A DNA stretch of 64,000 nt, taken from positions 3,125,501-3,189,500 of the forward strand of contig NZ_CP130831.1 in the NCBI RefSeq assembly GCF_030549525.1, read 5' to 3'. This document shows, piece by piece, positions 28,320 to 36,807 of the stretch. How positions within the stretch are numbered: position 1 is the first letter of the stretch; each line of letters starts with the position of its first letter. Origin of the DNA: Stenotrophomonas sp. 704A1 (GTDB lineage: Bacteria; Pseudomonadota; Gammaproteobacteria; Xanthomonadales; Xanthomonadaceae). The notes under the pieces were generated by a model that did not search any database, was not told where the DNA came from, and worked only from the letters and a program-made list of their open reading frames with translations. Position numbers and translations under genes: made by a program.

Positions 28320-28356
28320 CCGGCCACTGCGTCCTGCGCGGTTGGCCAGCCAAACT

Positions 28357-28432
28357 GGCCGAGTAGCTCAGTTGGTAGAGCAGGGGATTGAAAATCCCCG
28401 TGTCGGCGGTTCGATTCCGTCCTCGGCCACCA
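28357..28432 (+). tRNA. tRNA-Phe(GAA), copy 2
   Basis: 76 nt, identical to copy 1, starting 149 bp after it. No promoter is visible in the 37 bp between the first terminator and this copy. Confidence 0.98.
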
Positions 28433-28438
28433 GTTTGA

Positions 28439-28468
28439 AGACCTGCAGCAATGCAGGTCTTTTTTTTT
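28439..28468 (+). terminator. Terminator after tRNA-Phe copy 2
   Basis: A perfect 9-bp stem (AGACCTGCA/TGCAGGTCT) with a GCAA loop, followed by nine T residues. It is a close relative of the copy-1 terminator. Confidence 0.92.
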
Positions 28469-28531
28469 GCCCCTTCGCCGCCCACGCATCTGTAGTACGG
28501 TCATTGGCTGACCGCATGGAGCGACGATGAC

Positions 28532-29107
28532 ATGGACGACAGCCCCGCCCTGCCCCGACTGCAGCGATCGCTGCGACGCCTTCAGTGGCTGGTCGCCGGC
28601 CTTGCCCTGCTGGTGGCTACCCTGGCCGCGACGACCCTCTGGCTGCTTCTGCAGCGCCAGGCCCCGCTGCACATCGATGAGCTGACCACCCGCAGGCTGC
28701 AGGTGCTGGACGATCGTGGAATCGTGCGTGTGGAGATCAGCCAGGCCGCCATGAATGACGGCAGGCGCAGCCGGTCCGCCGGGCTGCTCATCTTTGACCA
28801 CACCGGCGCCGAGCGCGGCGGTTTTACCACCTACGACGATGGCGGCGTTGGCATTGCCCTGGATGCGCCGGTGGGTCGGGGCGAGGCCCCGCTTCGTGAC
28901 CGCATCGGCCTGACGGTCGACACCGACGGCTCGTCACAGGTTCTATTGACCGACAACCAGACCCGCGGCGTGGTGCGCCTGCGCGCGAATGGCGAAGGCG
29001 GCGGGGGCGTGGATCTGTTCCAGTGGGACATGGACAAAGGCATCCTGCATACCCGCAGCCTGACCCACGACGGCGAGGAATCCAGCCAGGCGCCGTTCGG
29101 CCAGTAG
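28532..29107 (+). CDS. Hypothetical protein with one N-terminal membrane anchor
   Basis: 191 residues. Basic N-terminus, one membrane segment (WLVAGLALLVATLAATTLWLLL, about residues 19-40) and a likely periplasmic beta-rich domain with RLQVLDDRGIVRVEIS, GLLIFDHTGAERGGFTTYDDG and VLLTDNQTRGVVRLRA. This resembles small signal-anchored proteins of unknown role in Xanthomonadaceae. Start ATG 28532 follows a GAGCGACGATGAC leader. The lipocalin gene follows after 80 bp on the same strand. Confidence 0.8.
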   Translation: MDDSPALPRLQRSLRRLQWLVAGLALLVATLAATTLWLLLQRQAPLHIDELTTRRLQVLDDRGIVRVEISQAAMNDGRRSRSAGLLIFDHTGAERGGFTTYDDGGVGIALDAPVGRGEAPLRDRIGLTVDTDGSSQVLLTDNQTRGVVRLRANGEGGGGVDLFQWDMDKGILHTRSLTHDGEESSQAPFGQ

Positions 29108-29187
29108 CCTCGGATCGCCCGCCGGGGGCATTCACACCCCACCACCGCCACTCGCCTACGCTCGAAGCTCTCGCCCGGAGCCCGCCC

Positions 29188-29745
29188 ATGCCGATGCGCC
29201 TGCGCCCTGCCCTGCTGACCTGCCTGCTGCTGGCCGCCGCGCCGGCCTTCGCTGCCGAACCCGTGCGCGCCGTCGAGGCCCTGGACATCGACCGCTATGC
29301 CGGCCAATGGCACGAAATCGCGCATCTGCCGGTGTCGTTCCAGAAGAACTGCGTGGGCGACATCACCGCCACCTACAGCCTGCGCGGCGATGGACGCATC
29401 AGCGTCACCAATGCCTGCCGCATCGACAGCGGCGAACGCATCGTCGCCGAGGGCGTGGCACGCCCGGTGGAAGGCCAGCCCGGCCAGCTGCAGGTGCGCT
29501 TCGCCCCCGACTGGCTGAGCTGGGTGCCGCTGGTCTGGGCCGACTACTGGGTGATCGCGCTGGATCCGGAGTACCAGTGGGCCGTCGTGGGCGAGCCCGA
29601 CCGCAGGTACCTGTGGATCCTCTCGCGCGCTCCCTCGATGGATCGCGCCCTGTTCGACCAGCTCAAGGCCAGGGCCGAAGCGATGGGCTACGCGTTGGCG
29701 CCCCTGCGCGTGATGGCGCCGCTGCGTGAGCCGCCTGCCGGTTGA
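29188..29745 (+). CDS. Bacterial lipocalin (Blc-like), exported
   Basis: 185 residues. Signal peptide about 1-22 (ends AFAA), no lipobox Cys. The lipocalin signature is present as DIDRYAGQWHEIAHLPVSFQ (G-x-W) with NCVGDITATY after it, and WADYWVIALDPEYQWAVVGEPDRRYLWILSR. Blc binds fatty acids and lysophospholipids at the outer membrane; the present form seems soluble periplasmic rather than lipid-anchored. Start ATG 29188 gives a normal signal peptide. Confidence 0.9.
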   Translation: MPMRLRPALLTCLLLAAAPAFAAEPVRAVEALDIDRYAGQWHEIAHLPVSFQKNCVGDITATYSLRGDGRISVTNACRIDSGERIVAEGVARPVEGQPGQLQVRFAPDWLSWVPLVWADYWVIALDPEYQWAVVGEPDRRYLWILSRAPSMDRALFDQLKARAEAMGYALAPLRVMAPLREPPAG

Positions 29746-29908
29746 ACGGCCACCGAACCGGCGCACGCCACGTGCGCACAACGGCATCACGCACGCCTTG
29801 CAGCCATCTTCACGCGCTACCCTCTGCGACGGGTCGCCGCGGGCGATCCATTCTTCCATACGCCGTAGTATGCTTATTCCACGCACCGCCTCCAGAGGAC
29901 CTGCGCCC

Positions 29909-30385
29909 ATGCGTCTCCGTTTCCGTACCACCTTGATCGTTCTGTGCACCCTGGCCCTGGCCGCCTGCGGCGATGGCATCGTCAAGCGTGTTTCGGAACC
30001 GGCAGCCCGCCTGCAGCAGCTGACCGTGGGCACCGACGGCAACTGGACCGTGGCCCTGCGCCTGCAGAACTACAGCTCGATGCCCATGACCTTCGACGAT
30101 GTCTCACTGACCCTGGCCGTCGGCGACACCGAAGCGGGCACCCTGCAGGCCAAGCCGGCCATCTCCATCGGCGGCACCTCGGCCGACGTCATCAACCTCA
30201 AACTGGTGCCCAGCTCCGCCGCCCGCCTGGTGGTGGCCGACGCCCTGGCCGGCAACCGCACCCTCGCCTACGGCCTGAAGGGCACCGTGGCAGCCACCCC
30301 GCAGGAAAAGAAGCAGCGCACCTTCGACATCAGCAGCCGCAGCACCCTCAACCAGGCACCGGGCCTGCCGGGCGTGCTGCGCTGA
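29909..30385 (+). CDS. LEA type 2 (WHy domain) lipoprotein
   Basis: 158 residues. Hydrophobic stretch and lipobox LAAC (about residue 17), so likely a lipoprotein. The mature domain shows the LEA_2/WHy pattern: WTVALRLQNYSSMPMTFDDVSLTLAVG and a beta-rich end. Such domains are linked to desiccation and stress protection in plants and some bacteria. AGAGGAC lies 8 nt before ATG 29909. Acyl-CoA dehydrogenase follows after 64 bp. Confidence 0.8.
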   Translation: MRLRFRTTLIVLCTLALAACGDGIVKRVSEPAARLQQLTVGTDGNWTVALRLQNYSSMPMTFDDVSLTLAVGDTEAGTLQAKPAISIGGTSADVINLKLVPSSAARLVVADALAGNRTLAYGLKGTVAATPQEKKQRTFDISSRSTLNQAPGLPGVLR

Positions 30386-30449
30386 TCCCCGTTTTCCGCC
30401 GCGGTGCGTGGCGCCGCTCCCCTGCCCCTGATCAATTCGAGACGCACCG

Positions 30450-32240
30450 ATGAGCAGCTACACCGCCCCGCTTTCCGACCTCCGTTTCGGCCTGCACGAC
30501 GTGCTCAAGGTCGAGCCGCTGTTCGCCCGCCTGGGTTTCACCGATGCCACCGCCGACGTGGTCGACGCCGTGCTGGAAGAGGCCGGCCGCTTCAGTGCCA
30601 GCGTGCTGGCGCCGCTCAACAGCGTGGGCGATGAGATCGGCTGCGTGCTTGACCAGGCCAGCGGTGAAGTGACCACCCCGCCCGGCTTCAAGCAGGCCTA
30701 CGACAAGTTCGTCGACGGCGGCTGGACCGGCCTGACCGCTTCGCCGGACCTGGGCGGCCAGGGCCTGCCGCATACCCTGGGCGTGCCGCTGAACGAAATG
30801 ATCAACGCCGCCAACCTGGCCTGGGGCAACTTCCCGCTGCTCTCGCACGGCGCCATCGAAGCACTGAAACAGCACGGCGAAGCCTGGCAGCACGAAGCGT
30901 TCCTGAAGCCGCTGATCGAAGGCCGCTGGACCGGCACCATGTGCCTGACCGAGCCGCACTGCGGCACCGACCTGGGCCTGCTGAAGACCAAGGCCGAGCC
31001 GAACGCCGATGGCAGCTACGCGATCACCGGCACCAAGATCTTCATCACCGCCGGCGAGCACGACCTGACTGAAAACATCGTGCACCTGGTGCTGGCCAAG
31101 CTGCCTGACGCCCCGCCGGGCGCGAAGGGCATCTCGCTGTTCGTCACCCCCAAGTTCAAGGTCGACCGCGATGGCAACCTCGGCGAGCGCAACGCGCTGC
31201 GCTGCGGCTCGATCGAGCACAAGATGGGCATCAAGGGGTCGGTCACCTGCGTGATGAACTTCGACGGCGCCCAGGGCTACCTGGTCGGCCAGCCGCACAA
31301 GGGCCTGCAGGCCATGTTCACCATGATGAACACCGCGCGCCTGGGTGTGGGCCTGCAGGGCATCGGCCTGTCCGAGCGTGCCTACCAGAACGCGCTGAAG
31401 TACAGCCGTGAGCGCCTGCAGTCGCGTTCGCTGAGCGGCGCCAAGTTCCCGGACAAGGCCGCCGACCCGATCCTGGTGCACCCGGATGTGCGCCGCATGC
31501 TGCTGACCATCAAGTCGCTGGTCGAAGGCAGCCGCCTGCTGGCCCTGCACGCGGCCACCCTGATCGACGTCGCCCACCACGCCGAGGATGCCGCCGAGCG
31601 CGAACGCGCCGACACGCTGGTGAGCTTCCTGACCCCGATCTCCAAGGCCTGCCAGACCGAATGGGGTATCGAGAACACCTACAACGCCCTGCAGTGCTTC
31701 GGTGGCCACGGCTACATCCGCGAGCACGGCATGGAACAGTTGGCCCGCGATGCACGCATCACCACGCTGTATGAAGGCACCACCGGCATCCAGGCGCTGG
31801 ACCTGATCGGCCGCAAGACGGCCGCCAGCCAGGGCGCCGGGCTGAAGCTGATGCTGGCCGAGATCGAGGCCTTCGCCAAGGAACACGAGGGCAACGAAGC
31901 GCTGGCCGAGTTCATCGGCCCGCTGCGTGCCAAGGCCGCCGAATGGGGAAAGCTGACCCTGGACGTGCTGCAGCGCTCAGCCGCCAATCCGGACGAACTG
32001 GGTGCAGCCAGCTACGACTACCTGTTCTATTCCGGTTATGTCGTGCTGGCGTACTGGTGGGCGCGCAGCGTGGCTGCGGCCGATGCCAGTGCACACGGCG
32101 CTGCCTTTGCCCAGGGCAAGCGCGAGACCGCGCGGTTCTATTTCGCCCGCGTGTTGCCGCGCACGCTCAGCCACGCCGCCGCGATCCAGGCCGGCGCCGC
32201 CGCACTGATGGCGATGGACGACGAGCGCTTCGGCGCCTGA
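30450..32240 (+). CDS. Acyl-CoA dehydrogenase with C-terminal extension
   Basis: 596 residues, longer than the classical 380. Flavin dehydrogenase motifs: MCLTEPHCGTDLGLLKTKA (FAD/substrate region), FITAGEHDL, and QCFGGHGYIREHGMEQLARDARITTLYEGTTGIQALDL (C-terminal helical domain with the catalytic Glu in YEGT). A C-terminal domain of about 130 residues follows, as in the acyl-CoA dehydrogenase C-terminal family. It catalyses the first step of beta-oxidation on an unknown chain length. Start ATG 30450. Confidence 0.93.
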   Translation: MSSYTAPLSDLRFGLHDVLKVEPLFARLGFTDATADVVDAVLEEAGRFSASVLAPLNSVGDEIGCVLDQASGEVTTPPGFKQAYDKFVDGGWTGLTASPDLGGQGLPHTLGVPLNEMINAANLAWGNFPLLSHGAIEALKQHGEAWQHEAFLKPLIEGRWTGTMCLTEPHCGTDLGLLKTKAEPNADGSYAITGTKIFITAGEHDLTENIVHLVLAKLPDAPPGAKGISLFVTPKFKVDRDGNLGERNALRCGSIEHKMGIKGSVTCVMNFDGAQGYLVGQPHKGLQAMFTMMNTARLGVGLQGIGLSERAYQNALKYSRERLQSRSLSGAKFPDKAADPILVHPDVRRMLLTIKSLVEGSRLLALHAATLIDVAHHAEDAAERERADTLVSFLTPISKACQTEWGIENTYNALQCFGGHGYIREHGMEQLARDARITTLYEGTTGIQALDLIGRKTAASQGAGLKLMLAEIEAFAKEHEGNEALAEFIGPLRAKAAEWGKLTLDVLQRSAANPDELGAASYDYLFYSGYVVLAYWWARSVAAADASAHGAAFAQGKRETARFYFARVLPRTLSHAAAIQAGAAALMAMDDERFGA

Positions 32241-32258
32241 GCCGGGCGGCCGCCCGGC
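32241..32258. repeat. 18-nt perfect palindrome after the acyl-CoA dehydrogenase
   Basis: GCCGGGCGGCCGCCCGGC is self-complementary over its full length and begins right after the stop codon; it may end the transcript. Confidence 0.6.
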
Positions 32259-32265
32259 ACCCGCG

Positions 32266-32288
32266 GTAATGCCGGCCGCTGGCCGGCA
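32266..32288 (+). repeat. GTAA-headed short palindrome (SMAG-like)
   Basis: GTAATGCCGGCC-GCT-GGCCGGCA: a GTA-headed hairpin of the SMAG type, with an arm sequence different from the other copies. Confidence 0.55.
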
Positions 32289-32393
32289 ACCGCAACCGCT
32301 GGAGCAACAGCTGGTTTCCTGCGGGATGGCGGGGCGGGTCCAATTGCGGGGGACGCTGCAAGTACGTCCATGTAAGCTCGGTCGCCGCTTGCT

Positions 32394-32620
32394 CGTGTGC
32401 GCTGTCCTGCGCACACGGCAAGACCGGGGTTGGGCGTCCTGCCCAACCCGCCCGAGGCATGCCTCGGGCCATGCGGCTCACGCCCCCGCAACCGGACCCA
32501 TCCCGCCTTCGACAGATCTCCGGTGGCCAATAGATCCACGCCACGCGCGGATGAAAACCACCGGAAACCATCTGGAGAAAAGCCCCCCTTTGTTAAGGGG
32601 GGCGCGCCGAAGGCGCGGGG
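32394..32620. repeat. Cluster of five unrelated inverted repeats
   Basis: Five perfect hairpins follow each other: CGTGTGCGC/GCGCACACG (32394-32417, 6-nt loop); GGGTTGGGC/GCCCAACCC (32427-32449, 5-nt loop); the 18-nt palindrome CCCGAGGCATGCCTCGGG (32451-32468); GCCCCCCTT/AAGGGGGGC (32582-32603, TGTT loop); CGCGCC/GGCGCG (32603-32617). No protein gene is supported here. Confidence 0.7.
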
Positions 32621-32638
32621 GATAGGAGGAATGCGCGG

Positions 32639-32701
32639 ACCTGAATCATTGCGATTTGGATATCGCCCTCCAGGCGATATCCAAATCGCAATGATTCAGG
32701 T
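32639..32701. repeat. Perfect 29-bp inverted repeat before the HNH nuclease gene
   Basis: Arms 32639-32667 and 32673-32701 are exact reverse complements with the 5-nt loop CTCCA. The arms are AT-richer than the surroundings (contain GATTTGGATATC) and end 17 bp before the HNH start codon. The last base of the right arm begins TATAAG (32701-32706), a possible -10 box, so the dyad could be an operator or an extrusion-prone cruciform. Confidence 0.9.
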
Positions 32702-32717
32702 ATAAGCTGTTTTCCCG

Positions 32718-33383
32718 ATGGAGACAGACACTACACGCTTGGGTCTGATCGAAGCCGGAGCCTCGCTTTCCGCTCCGGGCGCCGAAGCATCGCCCAATGC
32801 CAGCCCGCTGCATCGCCCCGGTACGGTCCGGCTGCTCTCGCTGGATGCCCACGGACGCGTACTGGACTGGATCACCTGGCAGGACGCCGCCTGCCTCTAC
32901 GCCCGCGAGGCGGTCGCCTGGACGCTCGGCGATCCCTGCCTGCACATCCACGGTGGGACCAATCGTCGCAGCGGCCTGCAGAGCGGCATGGACCTGCACC
33001 CGATCATCGCCGCCCGCGGCCACGCCCGCTCGCGCGCCATCGACCCCACTCCCAACCTGACCAATCCGGCGCTGTTCGCCCGCGATGCGCATCTCTGCCT
33101 GTACTGCGGCCAGCAGTTCGGCCGCCCTACCCTGACCCGCGACCACGTCATGCCGCTGTCCAAGGGCGGCCTGGATACCTGGGAAAACGTGGTGACCGCG
33201 TGTTTCCACTGCAACTCGCGCAAGAGCGACCGCACGCCGCAACAGGCCGGCATGCCCTTGCTGGCCGTGCCTTACCGGCCCAGCTGGATCGAGCATCTGA
33301 TCCTGTCCAACCGCAACATCCTGGCCGACCAGATGGCGTTCCTGAAGGCCCAGCTGCCCAAGCGCTCCAAGCTCTGCACCTGA
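32718..33383 (+). CDS. HNH endonuclease
   Basis: 221 residues. The HNH zinc-type core is CLYCGQQF...LTRDHVMPLSKGG...NVVTACFHCNSRKSD (about residues 130-175), with Cys pairs CxxC and CxxC bracketing DH and N. The region before it (about 35-95) resembles the N-terminal domain of conserved Xanthomonadaceae HNH proteins. Target and role are unknown; the gene sits alone and appears chromosomal, not phage-borne. Start ATG 32718. It is preceded by the perfect inverted repeat and followed by dxs. Confidence 0.9.
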   Translation: METDTTRLGLIEAGASLSAPGAEASPNASPLHRPGTVRLLSLDAHGRVLDWITWQDAACLYAREAVAWTLGDPCLHIHGGTNRRSGLQSGMDLHPIIAARGHARSRAIDPTPNLTNPALFARDAHLCLYCGQQFGRPTLTRDHVMPLSKGGLDTWENVVTACFHCNSRKSDRTPQQAGMPLLAVPYRPSWIEHLILSNRNILADQMAFLKAQLPKRSKLCT

Positions 33384-33485
33384 ATGCCCGGAAATGCAAC
33401 CCTCACCGTCCTGTCACGGGCGGCGGCGTTTGCTTGCCCCACCCCGGTTTGAGGGCGAAAATGGGCGTTCAGAACAAGTGCGAAC

Positions 33486-35396
33486 ATGATGATCGACTCT
33501 GCCCGCTATCCCCGCCTTGCGCGCATCCGGACGCCGGATGACCTGCGCACGTTCGACGAATCCGAACTGACGGCGGTCGCCGATGAACTGCGCGCCTACC
33601 TGATCGAATCGGTGGGCAAGAGCGGCGGCCACTTCGCCGCTGGCCTGGGCGTGATCGAACTCACCGTGGCCCTGCACTACCTGTACCAGACCCCGGTCGA
33701 TCAACTGGTCTGGGATGTCGGTCACCAGACCTACCCGCACAAGATCCTTACCGGTCGCCGCGACGAGATCCACACCGTCAAGCAGAAGGACGGCGTGGCA
33801 CCGTTCCCCAAGCGCGAAGAAAGCGAGTACGACACCTTCGGCGTCGGCCACTCTTCGACTTCGATCTCGGCGGCGCTCGGCATGGCCATCGCCCGCCAGT
33901 CCCAGGGTGACGACCGCAAGGTGGTGGCCGTGATCGGCGACGGCGCGATGACCGCCGGCATGGCGTTCGAAGCATTGATGCACGCCGGTGGCATGGAACC
34001 GGAACCGAACCTGCTGGTGATCCTCAACGACAACAACATGTCGATCTCCGAGGCCGTCGGCGGGCTGACCAAGATGCTCGGGCGCGCTACCGGCAGCCGC
34101 ACGCTCAATGCGCTGCGCGAAGGTGGCAAGAAGATCCTGGGGGACAAGAAGAACAATCCCGCGCGCTTCGTGAAGCGCTGGGAAGAGCACTGGAAGGGCA
34201 TGTTCGTGCCGTCCACGATGTTCGAGGAAATGGGCTTCCACTACACCGGTCCCATCGACGGCCACGACCTGCCCGCGCTGCTGTCGGCACTGAAGACCCT
34301 GCGCACCTCCAAGGGCCCGAAGCTGCTGCACGTGATGACCACCAAGGGCAAGGGCTACGAGCCGGCCGAAGGGGACCAGATCGGCTACCACGCGGTCGGC
34401 CCGTTCGATCCGGACAAGGGCCTGGTGGCCAAGGCCGGGGCCAAGAAGCCCACCTATACCGATGTGTTCAGCGACTGGCTGTGCGATGCCGCCGCCGCCG
34501 AGCCGCGCCTGTACGGGATCACCCCGGCGATGCGCGAGGGCTCCGGCCTGGTCCGTTTCAGCAAGGAGTTCCCGCAGCGCTACTTCGACGTCGCCATTGC
34601 CGAGCAGCATGCGGTGACGCTGGCCGCGGGCATGGCCACCCAGGGCGGCAAGCCGGTGGTGGCGATCTATTCGACCTTCCTGCAGCGCGCCTACGACCAG
34701 CTGGTGCATGACGTGGCCATCCAGGACCTGGATGTGCTGTTTGCGATCGACCGCGCCGGCGTGGTCGGCCCGGATGGCGCGACCCATGCCGGCAACCTGG
34801 ATCTGAGCTTCCTGCGTTGCGTGCCGAACATGGTGGTGATGGCGCCTTCGAACGAGGCCGAGTGCCGGCAGATGCTCAGCACCGGCCTGAAGCACCCCGG
34901 CCCGGCCGCGGTGCGTTACCCGCGTGGCAGCGGCACCGGCGTGGAGGCCGGCCACGATCTGTCGACGCTGCCGATCGGCCAGGCCGAGCAGCGCCTGCAG
35001 GGCAGCCGTGCCGCCCTGCTCGCCTTTGGCAGCACCGTGGCCGCCGCCGAGCAGGTCGGGCGCGAACTGGGGCTGAGCGTGGTCAACATGCGCTTCATCA
35101 AGCCCCTGGATCGTGAGTGCGTGCTGGCCATGGCCCACCAGCACGAGATGCTGGTGACCATCGAAGACAACGTGGTGGCCGGGGGTGCCGGTTCGGCCGT
35201 GGCCGAACTGCTCAATGCCGAACAGGTGCTGCGCCCGATCCTGCACCTGGGCCTGCCCGATGCCTTCCAGCACCATGCCAGCCGCGAAGACCTGCTCGCC
35301 GAAGCCGGAATCGATGCCGCCGGCATCCGGGCTGCGGTCCTCGCGCGCTGGCCGCAGCTGGCCGCAGGCACGCCGCCGCTGAGCGCGGCCAGCTGA
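33486..35396 (+). CDS. dxs: 1-deoxy-D-xylulose-5-phosphate synthase
   Basis: 636 residues, full length. Thiamine diphosphate motif [14 protein letters not shown]...NDNNMSI (about 152-182), [13 protein letters not shown], and the transketolase central and C-terminal domains with [13 protein letters not shown] and RYPRGSG. It condenses pyruvate and glyceraldehyde-3-phosphate, the first step of the MEP isoprenoid pathway. ATG 33486; an adjacent ATG follows. Downstream is a pair of palindromes that may end the transcript. Confidence 0.98.
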   Translation: MMIDSARYPRLARIRTPDDLRTFDESELTAVADELRAYLIESVGKSGGHFAAGLGVIELTVALHYLYQTPVDQLVWDVGHQTYPHKILTGRRDEIHTVKQKDGVAPFPKREESEYDTFGVGHSSTSISAALGMAIARQSQGDDRKVVAVIGDGAMTAGMAFEALMHAGGMEPEPNLLVILNDNNMSISEAVGGLTKMLGRATGSRTLNALREGGKKILGDKKNNPARFVKRWEEHWKGMFVPSTMFEEMGFHYTGPIDGHDLPALLSALKTLRTSKGPKLLHVMTTKGKGYEPAEGDQIGYHAVGPFDPDKGLVAKAGAKKPTYTDVFSDWLCDAAAAEPRLYGITPAMREGSGLVRFSKEFPQRYFDVAIAEQHAVTLAAGMATQGGKPVVAIYSTFLQRAYDQLVHDVAIQDLDVLFAIDRAGVVGPDGATHAGNLDLSFLRCVPNMVVMAPSNEAECRQMLSTGLKHPGPAAVRYPRGSGTGVEAGHDLSTLPIGQAEQRLQGSRAALLAFGSTVAAAEQVGRELGLSVVNMRFIKPLDRECVLAMAHQHEMLVTIEDNVVAGGAGSAVAELLNAEQVLRPILHLGLPDAFQHHASREDLLAEAGIDAAGIRAAVLARWPQLAAGTPPLSAAS

Positions 35397-35405
35397 GCAG
35401 AGCCA

Positions 35406-35427
35406 GCCACGCATGGCCTGGCGCTAC
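35406..35427 (-). repeat. GTAG-headed palindrome downstream of dxs, minus orientation
   Basis: Read on the minus strand: GTAGCGCCAGGCCATGCGTGGC, a SMAG-like hairpin with a partly mismatched stem. Confidence 0.55.
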
Positions 35428-35435
35428 CGCGACCG

Positions 35436-35457
35436 GTAGCTCCATGCCATGGGTGGA
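35436..35457 (+). repeat. GTAG-headed palindrome downstream of dxs, plus orientation
   Basis: GTAGCTCCATGCCATGGGTGGA, head-to-head with the previous copy. Paired opposite copies are a usual arrangement of such elements. Confidence 0.5.
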
Positions 35458-35465
35458 TGGCGCAC

Positions 35466-35669
35466 TCAGCCGTAGCTGACGGCCTCGACGAAGGCGCCGC
35501 TGGCTTCCACACGCACCGCCGCGCGCTGCCCGGTATCGGCGTAGTGCAGGCGGGCAAGGGTTTCGGCGAAGTCGAAGGCGCGGACACCATCCCGGAACTC
35601 GATCGGTTCGGGCTTGTCCGGATGCAGCACGCGCCACTGGCGCTGCTCGCATTGAAGTCGGATCAACAT
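35466..35669 (-). CDS. Small hypothetical protein, paralog of the 36513-36719 gene
   Basis: 67 residues. It aligns over its full length with the gene at 36513-36719: both start with a VQC/LQC strand, contain a Phe-Asp/Ala-type middle and end GQR(A/S)(A/V)VRVEA-G---DA-(S/Q)(Y/F)G. There is no signal peptide. The fold looks like a small alpha/beta protein. The start is ATG 35669 with GAGTGAG upstream. A CRP-like site and the shared dyad lie about 115-135 bp upstream. Function unknown. Confidence 0.75.
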   Translation of the reverse strand: MLIRLQCEQRQWRVLHPDKPEPIEFRDGVRAFDFAETLARLHYADTGQRAAVRVEASGAFVEAVSYG

Positions 35670-35780
35670 GCGATGCTCACTCCTTGAACAACGTATCGAT
35701 GACGGCGGACATCGCGCCGGGAAGCCCCGGCGCGGCCAGGACGCCAACGGCGTCCCCGGCTGCCGACAATACGAGGAAAG

Positions 35781-35802
35781 AAGTGTGATCGCTATCAGAT
35801 TT
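35781..35802. promoter_or_regulatory. CRP/Clp-like binding site
   Basis: AAGTGTGATCGCTATCAGATTT matches 17 of 22 positions of the CRP consensus (TGTGA-N6-TCACA core, here TGTGA and TCAGA). Xanthomonadaceae have the CRP homolog Clp with the same specificity. It lies between the DUF3011 stop and the small paralog gene and would control the latter. Confidence 0.5.
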
Positions 35803-35808
35803 ATCTGA
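35792..35808. promoter_or_regulatory. Shared dyad motif, copy 1
   Basis: CTATCAGATTTATCTGA matches the motif upstream of the paralogous gene with only transition differences. It contains the inverted repeat ATCAGAT-TT-ATCTGAT (35794-35809) and overlaps the CRP-like site. Confidence 0.5.
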
Positions 35809-35832
35809 TCTTGAGCCGCGTGCCCTGGCCGA

Positions 35833-36384
35833 TCAGTTCACCTGGAACTGCGCCCGGCAGCCGTCGCTGACCCAGATGCCACGGCGGTCCCATCCCCAGC
35901 TCCGGCCTTCGACGCAGGCACTGCGCGATTCCTGCCGTACCAGGCGCACGCCGCGGCGGATGCTCGCTTCGCAGTACTTCTGCCGGTGATCGTTGGAATG
36001 GCAGGCAATCACCTGGCCACCGCCGCCCCACGGGCTGCCGCCCCACCCGTTGCCACCGCCGCCCCAGCCGCCACCGCCCGGGCGCCGGTACTCGCCGACG
36101 AACTCGGCACGACAGCCCTGGGTGACCCACACGCCGGCGCGCGACTGGCCCCAGGTCTCGCCTTCCACGCACGGGGAACCGGACAGCTGGCGGATCATCC
36201 GCGCGCGCCCTTCGAGCCGGCATTCATTGCTGCGGTTCTTGATCGATTCGCAGCGCACGATGCCGCTGCCTCGATCGTCATAGCGGTCGTCGTAGCCATA
36301 GCGCTGTGCCTGCGCGCCACCCGCGGCAGCCAGCATCGGCACCAGCGCGCAGGCTGCAGCGCGCCATGTAAGTCCCTTGCCCAT
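35833..36384 (-). CDS. Secreted DUF3011 protein
   Basis: 183 residues. Signal peptide about 1-26 (ends AQA), then two DUF3011 repeats of about 45 residues each (CESIKNRSNECRLEGRARMI and CHSNDHRQKYCEASIRRGVR open them), each with the Cys pattern and ending W-GWDRRGIWVSDGCRA-F or WVTQGCRAEF. A Gly-rich linker (about 103-125) joins them. The four Cys per repeat suggest disulfides in the periplasm or outside. A second gene of this family lies at 41925. Start ATG 36384. Function unknown. Confidence 0.88.
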   Translation of the reverse strand: MGKGLTWRAAACALVPMLAAAGGAQAQRYGYDDRYDDRGSGIVRCESIKNRSNECRLEGRARMIRQLSGSPCVEGETWGQSRAGVWVTQGCRAEFVGEYRRPGGGGWGGGGNGWGGSPWGGGGQVIACHSNDHRQKYCEASIRRGVRLVRQESRSACVEGRSWGWDRRGIWVSDGCRAQFQVN

Positions 36385-36512
36385 TCAACGTCTCCACATG
36401 AATACGGTGGAGGCAAGCATCCGGGATTGGCGCCACGGCGCACAATGGGTCCAGCAATGGCGGTTTCCCGCCATTCAACCAACCCAACCGCACCTGACTG
36501 CGCCGGCCTCCG

Positions 36513-36719
36513 TCAGTGGCCGAACTGCAGCGCGTCCAGCGTGTTTCCCAGTGCTTCCACCCGCACCACGCTGCGTTGGCCGGTACGGTGGTGATGCTCG
36601 CTGGCCAGGGTCACGGCCGCATCGAACGCCGCGGCGCCGCTGCTGAACGCCTCGGCCGCACGGGTCTGCGGGTCCAGTACGGACCAGCGCTGGGCGTTGC
36701 ATTGGACAGTGATGACCAT
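36513..36719 (-). CDS. Small hypothetical protein, paralog of the 35466-35669 gene
   Basis: 68 residues, MVITVQCNAQRWSVLDPQTR onward, with the shared GQRSVVRVEALGN ending. It is soluble and has no motif of known function. The two copies flank the DUF3011 gene on the same strand, which suggests a local duplication. Start ATG 36719 with GGAGCCCGAC upstream (GGAG about 6 nt away). Confidence 0.75.
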   Translation of the reverse strand: MVITVQCNAQRWSVLDPQTRAAEAFSSGAAAFDAAVTLASEHHHRTGQRSVVRVEALGNTLDALQFGH

Positions 36720-36807
36720 GTCGGGCTCCTGCGGGGAAGGAAGGTGCGGGGCGGCAGGACGCCGGTCTCCCGATGCTGAACAGCCTAGCCAGCCGCTGAG
36801 GAAAGGC

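Noticed and set aside
28291..28468. Insertion element between the tRNA-Phe copies
   Set aside because: The spacing is explained by duplication of tRNA plus terminator; no terminal repeats or transposase.
32241..32717. Retron, CRISPR or defence island suggested by palindromes beside an HNH gene
   Set aside because: No reverse transcriptase, no equal-length direct repeats with spacers, no cas or effector genes; the HNH gene looks like a conserved chromosomal gene.
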